From Methylotenera sp. (GTDB lineage: Bacteria > Pseudomonadota > Gammaproteobacteria > Burkholderiales > Methylophilaceae), in contig JAUYAL010000077.1 of NCBI GenBank assembly GCA_030693535.1, positions 186,001 through 250,000 of the forward strand: 64,000 nucleotides of DNA, written 5' to 3'. Below, piece by piece: positions 8,966 to 17,396 of this stretch. Below the pieces are notes generated by a model. The model was not told the DNA's origin, searched no databases, and saw only the letters and a program-made list of their open reading frames with translations. A program made the position numbers and the translations under genes. The stretch's first letter is position 1. Each line of letters starts with the position of its first letter.

Positions 8966-11900
8966 ATGAATTTCCCAGCAAGCTGTAGAAAATCTAGTCT
9001 AGATAAAAAATCAGGTAAGACACAGTCTAAAGCTATTAAAAGTAGTAATACTAGTAAGGTTTCGGTTAATGCGCTACTAGAGATGGTAAATAAAGGCTAC
9101 TTAAACGAGGCGTATCAGCTTGCTACAGATTTAACAAGAATCCAACCTGAAGATGGATTTTCTTGGAAAGTACTGGGGGTTGTTTGTTTGCAACAAGGTT
9201 TAATGGATGAGGCCTTGAATGCCTTAAAAATAGCGGAAAAGCTTTTACCAAAAGACACTGAAGTGCATTACAACTTAGCTAATTATTATTATGATAAGCA
9301 ACTCTTCGAAGACGCTTCTAGAAGTTATAAGCAGGCAATTAAGTTTGATTCAGGTTTTGCAGAGGCGCACTATAATCTAGGTAGTGTGCAGAAAGATTTG
9401 GGTTTATATTTAGAGTCAGAAGCTAGCTATAAAACTGCACTAAAACTTAAACCTAAAAATGCCGAAATAAGTTTTAATTTAGCTCAAATGCTTTATGAGC
9501 AAGCGCGTTACTCAGATGCTATTAGTTATTATCAGCAGGCAATAAAATTAAAAACTGACTTTGTAGTGGCGCATGTGAACTTAGGTGTTTGTTATAAAGC
9601 GTTAGGGCGGCTTCACGAGGCCGTTACTAGCTATAAAAATGCATTAAAGTTGAACCATGAACATGCTGATGCCTGCAACAATTTAGGTGTAGCTTTAAAA
9701 GAATTAGGAGATATTGAAGAGGCTGAAAATTGCTACAGAACAGTTATTGCGAATAATGCTGAATATGTACCTGCTTATAACAATTTAGGTATTTTATTAA
9801 AAGATACTGGGCGTAAAAGTGAGGCAGAATCATGCTATAAGTTAGCGCTTAAAATTGATCCATTACGTGCGATTACACATAGTAATTTGGCTGTTTTACT
9901 CAGAGAATTAGGGCGTTTTTCTGATTCAGAAATGTGTTGTAGAAATGCACTAACAATCACGCCTAATTATGTCGATGCATATAACAACTTAGGTTTAGCA
10001 CTAGATAGTCAAAATCGTTTCCTAGAAGCAGTTGCAGCATTTGAGCAGGCGCTTAAATTTGATCCTAATAGTATTTCTGTGCTTAGTAACTTTAGCGTTA
10101 CTTTAAACACGCTAGGTCAATTGACTAGAGCCGAAGTGTATCTTAAAAAAGCGCTTGAGCTATCCCCGCATTTCATCAATGCTTATATAAATCTATGTGT
10201 CAATTATTTGGCACAAGGTCGTATAAAAGATGCAGAGAAGACCTGTATAAAAGCCTTGCAGATTCAGCCAGACAATTTGGATGTGCAGAGCAATCTGTTG
10301 TTTTCAATGAATTACTCAAGTGACTATAGTTCAGAAGAATGTTTGGAAAAAGCGAGACAATATGGTTTGGATGTGACTGCTAGAGTAGATGCGAAATTTA
10401 CCTCATGGCAATTTGAGCACAATTCTAAAAGATTGCGGGTGGGCCTGGTTTCAGGGGATTTTCGTCAACATGTAGTTGCGTATTTTTTAGAGAATTTTGT
10501 TAAAAATATAGACGTTTCCAGCATCGAGTTAATTGCTTATTCGACAAGTGCTCAAGAAGATGATGTTACTGCTAATCTTAAATCTTATTTTTCAGGTTGG
10601 AATTCACTTGTTGGGCTAAGTGATTGTGAGGCGGCAGAACTGATTCATTATGATGAATTACATATTTTAATAGATTTATCTGGTCACAGTTCTGGTACGC
10701 GTTTACCAATATTTGCTTGGAAACCAGCACCTTTACAAGTAAGCTGGCTTGGCTACTTTGCAACAACAGGCTTAGCTGCAATGGATTATTTTATTGCAGA
10801 TGCAGTTGGTGTGCCTGAATCTAATCAATCGCAATTCGTCGAAAAAATTAAGTATTTGCCAGACACTAGGTTATGTTTTACTGCCCCCGATTCAGATGTT
10901 GTAGTTTCTGAATTGCCTGCACTTAGTAATAAATTTATTACGTTTGCTTGCTTTCAAAATATGGCTAAGGTTAGTGATGAAGTGCTTGATTTATGGGCTG
11001 AAATATTACTTGCTGTGCCAAATAGTAAGTTACGCTGGCAATATAAATCGTTTAGCGACTCCGTGGTAGCTAAGGATTTGATGCAACGACTAATGAAACG
11101 TGGAGTTGAGTCAAATCGTGTAAATTTAGTGGGAGCGGTTACGCGTGAAGCTTACTTGGCAGCGCATCAAGAGGTTGATTTAATATTAGACTCATTCCCA
11201 TTCAACGGGGGAACAACCACTTGCGAGGCGCTGTGGATGGGGGTTCCTACCTTAACGCTTGCGGGTAAAACTTTAATTGCACGTCAAGGCGCAAGTATGC
11301 TCAACGCGGCAGGGCTGGCTAATTGGGTCGCTGAGACTAAGGCTGATTATATAAGTAAAGCAAAAATGTTTTGCGGTGATTTAAGTTTGCTAGCAAATTT
11401 GCGATCTCAGTTAAGAGTGCAAGTATTAGCATCACCATTATTTGATGGACAGCGATTTGCTAAAAACATGGAACATGCACTATGGGATATGTGGAATGAA
11501 CGCCAAGGTTTAAAAAGAAAGCCAAGTTTAACGGTTGTAGAAAGTCAATTGGTCTCACATTCTATGAATGATCAAGAACCGATGGAATCTTCAAAACTAA
11601 GTGTTGAAATTGTGAGTGCAACGCGTTATTCGAAAACAGACTTTTGGTCGAAGTCCGCTTTAGGGCTATCTCTTAAAAGGCACCTTAAAAAAGATGCCAG
11701 ATTGAGCGCACACATTACTTTTGAGAACACAAGAGGTTTATCAGAAGTTTTTAATAACCGAATTGACCAAGCGGCTAAAGATGCAACACTTGTATTTATT
11801 CATGACGATGTATGGATAGATGAAGCTAATATTGCAGATGTAATTGCAAAAGGATTAGAGAAATTTGATGTTATCGGCGTCGCTGGTAATAAGTGCAGAT

Positions 11901-12784
11901 TACCAAATCAGCCAGCATGGGCATTTGTTGACATGAATTTTACATGGGATGTTAAAGCCAATTTAAGCGGTCAGATTGCACACAGTAAAGATGCTTTTGG
12001 AGTGATTGAGATTTTTGGTGAGGTGCCTGCTGCATGTGAATTATTAGATGGTGTTTTTCTTGCAGTAAAAAAATCCAGTTTAGAAAAAGCAAAGGTTAGA
12101 TTTGACGAACAGTTTGATTTTCATTTTTACGATTTAGATTACTGCCGCACTGCAAGACAAGCAGGATTAACACTTGGTACATGGTTAATCAAACTTACAC
12201 ATCAAAGCGCAGGCGCTTTCGGCACGCCGCAGTGGTTAGCTACGCATCAAAAATATATAAACAAATGGGAAGTGCCTCAATTGGATAAAGTGAAAAATAA
12301 TACAGTAGCTGTAGATGATGCTATACAGGTCAATCAAGAACTGCAAATGATAATCAATGAAGTGTTAGGAATGGCTGTAAAACATCAAGATGCCGGACAA
12401 GTTGAGCAAGCTGAAGAGCTATACCATGAAATTCTCGCAATCCAACCAAATCATGCTGAAGCAAATCATAATCTCGGTGTTATAGAAGCGCATTTCAAAG
12501 GTTCAGGCATCGCTTTGCCAAGGTTAGAGGCGGCAGTGCAGGCTAAGCCAGAAAGTGAACAGTTCTGGGTTAGTTACATCGATGCAATTATGCAAACTAG
12601 CTCAATCGAGGCTGTTATTGATGCTTTGGAGTTAGGTAAAAAGTATGGTCTTAGTGCTGAAAAAGCCCAAATGTTGGCAGCAGGTTATATGCAAGCTTAT
12701 GAAGCTAATATCCCTGTAAATAAAAAAACATCCTCGAGAATACTTAACTTGCAAATTCAGCATGAATTAAAGGCGACTTTCTAA
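8966..12784 (+). CDS. TPR protein with GT41 (O-GlcNAc-transferase-like) and second glycosyltransferase domain
   Basis: 1272 residues in four blocks. Residues about 32-440 are twelve tandem 34-residue TPRs. About 488-860 is an O-GlcNAc-transferase/SPINDLY-like GT41 catalytic region: GDFRQHVVAYFLE, LIDLSGHSSG, APLQVSWLGY, and NGGTTTCEALWMGVP plus GASMLNAAGL, which form the nucleotide-sugar site in this family. About 880-1110 resembles a GT2-like domain with an HDDVW motif. About 1130-1200 has two more TPRs. GT41 enzymes glycosylate Ser/Thr of cytoplasmic proteins recognised by the TPRs; flagellin is the obvious candidate substrate nearby. The ATG has a good AAGGA site at 8955-8959. It is the first gene of a long same-strand run and ends 1 base before the ATG of the next original reading frame. 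Confidence 0.9.
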   Translation: MNFPASCRKSSLDKKSGKTQSKAIKSSNTSKVSVNALLEMVNKGYLNEAYQLATDLTRIQPEDGFSWKVLGVVCLQQGLMDEALNALKIAEKLLPKDTEVHYNLANYYYDKQLFEDASRSYKQAIKFDSGFAEAHYNLGSVQKDLGLYLESEASYKTALKLKPKNAEISFNLAQMLYEQARYSDAISYYQQAIKLKTDFVVAHVNLGVCYKALGRLHEAVTSYKNALKLNHEHADACNNLGVALKELGDIEEAENCYRTVIANNAEYVPAYNNLGILLKDTGRKSEAESCYKLALKIDPLRAITHSNLAVLLRELGRFSDSEMCCRNALTITPNYVDAYNNLGLALDSQNRFLEAVAAFEQALKFDPNSISVLSNFSVTLNTLGQLTRAEVYLKKALELSPHFINAYINLCVNYLAQGRIKDAEKTCIKALQIQPDNLDVQSNLLFSMNYSSDYSSEECLEKARQYGLDVTARVDAKFTSWQFEHNSKRLRVGLVSGDFRQHVVAYFLENFVKNIDVSSIELIAYSTSAQEDDVTANLKSYFSGWNSLVGLSDCEAAELIHYDELHILIDLSGHSSGTRLPIFAWKPAPLQVSWLGYFATTGLAAMDYFIADAVGVPESNQSQFVEKIKYLPDTRLCFTAPDSDVVVSELPALSNKFITFACFQNMAKVSDEVLDLWAEILLAVPNSKLRWQYKSFSDSVVAKDLMQRLMKRGVESNRVNLVGAVTREAYLAAHQEVDLILDSFPFNGGTTTCEALWMGVPTLTLAGKTLIARQGASMLNAAGLANWVAETKADYISKAKMFCGDLSLLANLRSQLRVQVLASPLFDGQRFAKNMEHALWDMWNERQGLKRKPSLTVVESQLVSHSMNDQEPMESSKLSVEIVSATRYSKTDFWSKSALGLSLKRHLKKDARLSAHITFENTRGLSEVFNNRIDQAAKDATLVFIHDDVWIDEANIADVIAKGLEKFDVIGVAGNKCRLPNQPAWAFVDMNFTWDVKANLSGQIAHSKDAFGVIEIFGEVPAACELLDGVFLAVKKSSLEKAKVRFDEQFDFHFYDLDYCRTARQAGLTLGTWLIKLTHQSAGAFGTPQWLATHQKYINKWEVPQLDKVKNNTVAVDDAIQVNQELQMIINEVLGMAVKHQDAGQVEQAEELYHEILAIQPNHAEANHNLGVIEAHFKGSGIALPRLEAAVQAKPESEQFWVSYIDAIMQTSSIEAVIDALELGKKYGLSAEKAQMLAAGYMQAYEANIPVNKKTSSRILNLQIQHELKATF

Positions 12785-12818
12785 TATGAGTTCTGTCATA
12801 CATAGGTATGACTGTTGA
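12768..12818 (+). other. Apparent one-base frameshift at the start of the pepM fusion gene
   Basis: AAAGG at 12769-12773 is well placed for the ATG at 12786, but that frame reads only ten codons (MSSVIHRYDC) before TGA 12816-12818. Skipping one A at 12798 gives MSSV-YIGMTVDIL, which restores the N-terminal beta strand typical of this cytidylyltransferase family and joins the long frame. The downstream ATG at 12808 has no good ribosome site. The options are a real mutation, a sequencing error, translational frameshifting, or true initiation at 12808. Confidence 0.7.
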
Positions 12819-14085
12819 TATTCTTCACCATGGACATATCAATATTATTGAGCAAGCCAGAAAATATGGTGATGTAATAGTAGGCCTACTTTCAGATGCT
12901 GCTGTGGCTGACCATAAACGCTTACCATATCTCACCTACGACTATCGTAAGCAAATTGTGGAAAACATTAAAGGTGTCACGCAAGTTGTGTTGCAAAATG
13001 AGTGGGACTATGCGCCCAATATAAGAAAATACCACCCAGATATTATGGTGCATGGTGATGATTGGCTTGAAGGTCCGCTTGCGCCATACCGTGATAGAGC
13101 TCGTGCAGCATTGGCTGAATATGGCGGTCATTTGATTGAGATTCCCTATACGCGAGGTATTTCCTCAAACGAGATGCTCACTCAGATTCAAGCTTTGGGC
13201 ACTACACCAGATATACGTCGTCGCACACTCAAACGGTTGTTGGCTGCTAAGCCAATTTCACGCTTTATTGAAGCACATAATCCGATTTCAGCTTTAATTG
13301 CTGAGCACACGATTGTTGAGCGGAATGGTAAAAACTATCAGTTTGATGGGTTTTGGTCTAGTTCTTTGACCGATTCTACAGCACGTGGCAAACCAGATAT
13401 TGAAGCCTTGGAGATTAATAGTCGCTTATCCAATATCAATGATATTTTCGATGTAACTACCAAGCCGTTAATTATGGATGCAGATACGGGAGGCAAGCTT
13501 GAGCACTTTGAGTTAAATGTACGTAGCATGGAGCGATTGGGTATTTCTGCGACTATTATTGAAGACAAGGTAGGTTTGAAGAAAAACTCACTGTTTGGGA
13601 ATGATGTTTCACAAAGTCAGGATGACATTGAATCATTTTGCGATAAAATCCGTGCAGGACGCGCAGCACGTGTCAGTGATGATTTTATGGTGATTGCACG
13701 TATAGAAAGCCTGATTCTAGATAAAGGTATGGATGATGCTATTAATCGTGCCCAAGCGTATGCGACTGCAGGGGTAGATGGCATTATGATTCATAGTCGC
13801 AAAAAAACATCTGATGAAGTCTATGAATTTGCGAGGATTTTTAAATCTGAGTTTCCGACACTCCCATTGGTTTGTGTGCCCACAAGTTACAACACCGTCA
13901 CGGAAGACGAGTTGGCTGAACACGGTTTTAATTTAGTGATTTATGCCAATCATCTACTACGTGCGGCTTATCCTGCCATGCAACACGTGGCTCGTGAAAT
14001 ATTACGCAATGGTCGCTCAAGCGAAGTAGACCAGCATTTAATGAATATCAATGAAATACTGGAACTCATACCAGGGACGAAATAA
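12808..14085 (+). CDS. pepM: Cytidylyltransferase-phosphoenolpyruvate mutase fusion
   Basis: 425 residues from the ATG at 12808; the true start may be 12786 with a frameshift. The N-terminal part (1-135) is a TagD/RfaE-type nucleotidyltransferase with HHGH at 7-10, HGDDW, and the TRGISS motif. The C-terminal part (about 150-425) is a PEP mutase of the isocitrate lyase superfamily: DADTGG metal site, EDKVGLKKNS with Glu252-Lys254 and Asn260, and VIARIE. PEP mutase rearranges phosphoenolpyruvate to phosphonopyruvate, the C-P bond-forming entry to phosphonates; the KNS loop distinguishes it from lyases. The fused cytidylyltransferase suggests CTP activation of the final phosphonate. The next gene starts immediately after its stop. 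Confidence 0.9.
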   Translation: MTVDILHHGHINIIEQARKYGDVIVGLLSDAAVADHKRLPYLTYDYRKQIVENIKGVTQVVLQNEWDYAPNIRKYHPDIMVHGDDWLEGPLAPYRDRARAALAEYGGHLIEIPYTRGISSNEMLTQIQALGTTPDIRRRTLKRLLAAKPISRFIEAHNPISALIAEHTIVERNGKNYQFDGFWSSSLTDSTARGKPDIEALEINSRLSNINDIFDVTTKPLIMDADTGGKLEHFELNVRSMERLGISATIIEDKVGLKKNSLFGNDVSQSQDDIESFCDKIRAGRAARVSDDFMVIARIESLILDKGMDDAINRAQAYATAGVDGIMIHSRKKTSDEVYEFARIFKSEFPTLPLVCVPTSYNTVTEDELAEHGFNLVIYANHLLRAAYPAMQHVAREILRNGRSSEVDQHLMNINEILELIPGTK

Positions 14086-15225
14086 ATGATTGCTCCCAGC
14101 GCCTTTAACCTAGCTTTGCAAGCGGTAGGCATTCACTTTGTGGCAGGTGTGCCAGATTCTTTACTTAAAGAAGTCTGCGCTTGTATGACGCAATCTTTTC
14201 CTGCTGAGCAACATATCATTGCGACTAATGAAGGTGCGGCGATTGGCTTGGCGATTGGACATTATTTGGCCTCAGCCAAGCCTGCACTTGTGTATATGCA
14301 AAACTCAGGGTTAGGCAATATAGTTAATCCCATTACCTCTTTAGCTGACCCACAGGTCTACGGTATTCCGATGTTACTAATGGTGGGTTGGCGTGGTGAA
14401 ATGCTCACAGATGGGACGCAGTTGCACGATGAGCCTCAGCATGTAAAACAAGGCCAAGTGACCATTGCGCAATTGGATATTTTAGAAATACCTTATGTGA
14501 TTATTGATGCATATACGCCTGATATTGAGCAGGTTTTAAAAGAAATCGTAGAACTTTCATTAAAAAGACAAGGCCCGGTTGCACTATTAGTGCGTAAGCA
14601 AACGTTTTCACCTTTTAAACTTGAGGCTAAATCCGATACATCTAATCAGTTATCGCGCGAGCAAGCAATTCAATTGTTAGTACAAAACTTACCAGATAAT
14701 ACTGCGGTTGTGAGCACGACTGGCATGGCGTCGCGCGAGTTGTTTGAGTACCGCAAAGCGAATGGTAAAGGTTTTGACCATGACTTTTTAACGGTAGGTG
14801 GCATGGGGCACGCCTCGCAAATTGCTACTGGTATTGCAATAGTGCAACCAGCAAACAAAGTATTATGTATTGATGGAGATGGCGCTATGCTCATGCACAT
14901 GGGTAGTTTAGTAGTGAGTGCGCGACAAAAAAACTTAATTCATGTGGTCATTAATAATGGCGCACATGATTCGGTTGGTGGTCAGCCAACGATGGCAAAA
15001 AATCTAGACTTATATAAAATCGCTAATGACTTTGGTTATGGGTTTGTTACGCAAGTAACTACTGAAGAAGAGCTACTTACACAATTGAGATTAGCGATTC
15101 GTGCAGGTACGAGTGTCTTTTTAGAGATTAAATGTAAATGTGGTGCACGGGCTGATTTAGGTCGTCCTGACCGAACACCAGCTACCAATAAACAAGAGTT
15201 TATGAAATTTTTGCAGAGTTTGTAA
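14086..15225 (+). CDS. aepY: Phosphonopyruvate decarboxylase
   Basis: 379 residues, family-typical. It is a thiamine diphosphate enzyme: the N-terminal Pyr domain carries the catalytic Glu in TNEGAAIG and the GVPDSLLKE substrate segment, and the C-terminal PP domain has the TPP/Mg motif starting GDG at 264-266 and ending in NN about 27 residues later. It decarboxylates phosphonopyruvate to phosphonoacetaldehyde, pulling the unfavourable mutase reaction forward. It directly follows pepM with no gap (TAA then ATG), a classic pairing. The alternative, sulfopyruvate decarboxylase, is unlikely next to a PEP mutase. Confidence 0.93.
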   Translation: MIAPSAFNLALQAVGIHFVAGVPDSLLKEVCACMTQSFPAEQHIIATNEGAAIGLAIGHYLASAKPALVYMQNSGLGNIVNPITSLADPQVYGIPMLLMVGWRGEMLTDGTQLHDEPQHVKQGQVTIAQLDILEIPYVIIDAYTPDIEQVLKEIVELSLKRQGPVALLVRKQTFSPFKLEAKSDTSNQLSREQAIQLLVQNLPDNTAVVSTTGMASRELFEYRKANGKGFDHDFLTVGGMGHASQIATGIAIVQPANKVLCIDGDGAMLMHMGSLVVSARQKNLIHVVINNGAHDSVGGQPTMAKNLDLYKIANDFGYGFVTQVTTEEELLTQLRLAIRAGTSVFLEIKCKCGARADLGRPDRTPATNKQEFMKFLQSL

Positions 15226-15226
15226 A

Positions 15227-16234
15227 ATGAATGACCAATCTAAATCAATAGTGAATTTAGTTGCTGAGCGTAATGAGTCTAAACTCATTTTTACTGCAGG
15301 TCCTGCTAGTTTGCTGCCAGAAAATTTGACTGGTTTACGTCCATGCTTTGGTCGTGGCGACCAAGATTATGACCACGTAGAATCAGAAGTGCTGAATACA
15401 CTTAAAACCATGACCGAGCATCAGCATATTGTGCGATTGCAGGGCGCCGCTAGCCTGGCATTAGAAATTGCCGCTTTGAATTTTCTGCAGGGACGTGTGT
15501 TAGTGATTTCGACTGGCTACTATTCAGACCGCCTGCAATGGCTAGCCGAGTCAGCATTGAGAAGATTAGGTGCAGTGACATCGGTAACGCGCGTGGATTG
15601 GCAAAGCATAGATATCGTTTCAGGGCAGTTTGATTGGGTGGTAGCGTGTTATACCGAAACAAGCTGCGGTTTAAAGCTACCGATGAGTTCGTTACAAGCT
15701 TTAGTTAAACGAACCAATGCAAAACTGATGCTCGATGCAACAGCTTCTATAGGCTTGGAAGAGGGGCACGGCGAGGCTGATGTGATAGCCTATAGCTCAT
15801 GTAAAGGGTTGTTTGGTTTAACTGGCGCGTCTTTTATTGCATTTAATCTTGTGCCTACCGTTGAGGTTGATTCATTTTATCTGAGCTTGGCGAGTCACTC
15901 TGAAAAAAGAATGACAGGGCCATATCACGCCATTGCTTCGTTATATGAAGTGCTTAAAAGGCATGATGACTTTAAAGCGGCTGTGATAGAAAATAAAAAT
16001 GTATTTATGGAAAAAATGCGCGCAATTGCGACTAAGCCACTCACGCATCAGCCGTTATTGTGTACATGGGTCAATGGCGAAATTACCTCATTTGACCCGC
16101 GTGCCGTGCTTTACAAGCCACGTGGCAATTTAGGTGGCAGTGTGGTATGCCATTTGGGGGAAGTGCATCTTGAACGTCAAGCGCAAGGTGAAATTCTAAA
16201 TACTTTACATTTGGTATTAGGGCAAATTAAATGA
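15227..16234 (+). CDS. Class V aminotransferase, probable 2-aminoethylphosphonate-forming
   Basis: 335 residues, PLP fold type I class V. FTAGPASLLPEN at the N-terminus resembles the FTPGP start of PhnW-type and serine-pyruvate aminotransferases; the PLP lysine is Lys193 in SSCKGLFG, preceded by the cofactor aspartate in LMLDATASIG. It is somewhat shorter than catabolic PhnW (about 365). In this context it most likely aminates phosphonoacetaldehyde to 2-aminoethylphosphonate, in the biosynthetic direction. Substrate is inferred from neighbours, not from sequence alone. It starts 1 base after the decarboxylase stop and overlaps the next gene by 4 bases. Confidence 0.82.
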   Translation: MNDQSKSIVNLVAERNESKLIFTAGPASLLPENLTGLRPCFGRGDQDYDHVESEVLNTLKTMTEHQHIVRLQGAASLALEIAALNFLQGRVLVISTGYYSDRLQWLAESALRRLGAVTSVTRVDWQSIDIVSGQFDWVVACYTETSCGLKLPMSSLQALVKRTNAKLMLDATASIGLEEGHGEADVIAYSSCKGLFGLTGASFIAFNLVPTVEVDSFYLSLASHSEKRMTGPYHAIASLYEVLKRHDDFKAAVIENKNVFMEKMRAIATKPLTHQPLLCTWVNGEITSFDPRAVLYKPRGNLGGSVVCHLGEVHLERQAQGEILNTLHLVLGQIK

Positions 16235-16665
16235 ATAAAGCAAATGCGCCAAAACGTATTATGGTTGACATGTCTGCCACTTTGATTCACCACGGACACA
16301 TTCGTTTATTAAAAGCAGCTAAAGCACTAGGAACTGTGATTGTCGCATTAACCATAGATGAGGAAATTCGTACAAAAAAAGGCTACACCCCCGAACTAAA
16401 CTTTGCTGAGCGCAGTGAGATTTTAGAGGCAATTCAATATGTTGATGAAGTCGTGCCTTGTAATTGGCTGATTGAAGAGTCGTTCTTGGATTTGCATAAG
16501 ATTGATTTATTGGTACATGGGCACGATAACAGCAATCCTATTCATCCATCACGCTTATTGGTGTTGCCACGTACAGAGGGGATTAGCAGTTGCGACTTAC
16601 GTCAGCGGGTGGTGAATGGGCTTGCACAGATTGAAAAAGCAAAAGCGGAGAAAAACATCACATGA
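16231..16665 (+). CDS. Stand-alone cytidylyltransferase-like protein
   Basis: 144 residues, a complete small nucleotidyltransferase (TagD/PCT-like). The HxGH signature is seen in TLIHHGHIRLL and the second conserved motif in RTEGISSCDLR. It would transfer CMP (or AMP) from an NTP to a phosphate or phosphonate acceptor. It is related to, but distinct from, the domain fused to PEP mutase, so the operon encodes two such activities. Candidate substrates are 2-aminoethylphosphonate or glycerol 3-phosphate. It overlaps both neighbours by ATGA junctions, indicating tight coupling. Confidence 0.82.
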   Translation: MNKANAPKRIMVDMSATLIHHGHIRLLKAAKALGTVIVALTIDEEIRTKKGYTPELNFAERSEILEAIQYVDEVVPCNWLIEESFLDLHKIDLLVHGHDNSNPIHPSRLLVLPRTEGISSCDLRQRVVNGLAQIEKAKAEKNIT

Positions 16666-17360
16666 ATACCCAAAACTGGAAAGAAATCTGGGCACGTCGC
16701 ATACATTTGGTTGAGGAAGTATTAGATCTCGCAGCATTGATTAAGCTCGATGGGTTCGACACAGGTGCAGGCCGTATAGAAGCCACAGATTGGCAAACTT
16801 ATGCAAGCGTTATTGCTCAAAAGCTGAACTTAAAAAATGGAGATTCAGTGTATGAACTAGGTTGTGGCGCAGGGGCGTTTTTATTTGCTTTACGCCAACT
16901 ATATACATTAAAGGTGGGTGGTTTAGATTACTCATCAGCGTTGATTGAAGCTGCTGCTTGTGCAATGTCAGATGGCGATTTTATTGCGGATGAAGCTAAG
17001 TCTGTAGAAACCGAAACGCAATATGATTATGTGATTTCAAATAGTGTATTTCACTATTTTAGTTATACATATGCCGCTGAAGTAATTGCAAGAATGATAA
17101 AGAAATCCAAAATAGCGGTAGCAATCATGGAAATTCCTGATATACAAACCAAGCAAGAAGCCGAAACACTCCGACGTGATACGCTAACTGTAGAAGCTTA
17201 TGAGAAAAAATATGCGGGCTTGGAACATACCTATTACGAACGTGATTGGTTTATAAAGCAAGCGGCCTTGCATGGATGTACATGTGAAGTGTTTGATGGT
17301 TGTGTACCAAATTATGCGCAAAATCAGTTTCGCTTTGGGGTTTTGATTAAAAAAGCATAA
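16662..17360 (+). CDS. SAM-dependent methyltransferase, class I
   Basis: 232 residues, Rossmann methyltransferase. Motif I is VYELGCGAGAFLFAL and motif II is around GGLDYSSALIEAA; NSVFHYFS follows the acidic post-II region. No membrane segment. The substrate is not evident. Its place inside a phosphonate operon suggests methylation of the amino group of aminoethylphosphonate or of a sugar hydroxyl. It overlaps the upstream cytidylyltransferase by 4 bases. Confidence 0.82.
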   Translation: MNTQNWKEIWARRIHLVEEVLDLAALIKLDGFDTGAGRIEATDWQTYASVIAQKLNLKNGDSVYELGCGAGAFLFALRQLYTLKVGGLDYSSALIEAAACAMSDGDFIADEAKSVETETQYDYVISNSVFHYFSYTYAAEVIARMIKKSKIAVAIMEIPDIQTKQEAETLRRDTLTVEAYEKKYAGLEHTYYERDWFIKQAALHGCTCEVFDGCVPNYAQNQFRFGVLIKKA

Positions 17361-17396
17361 GTTTCAAAACTAACGACGAAAATAATAACGAGCCAC

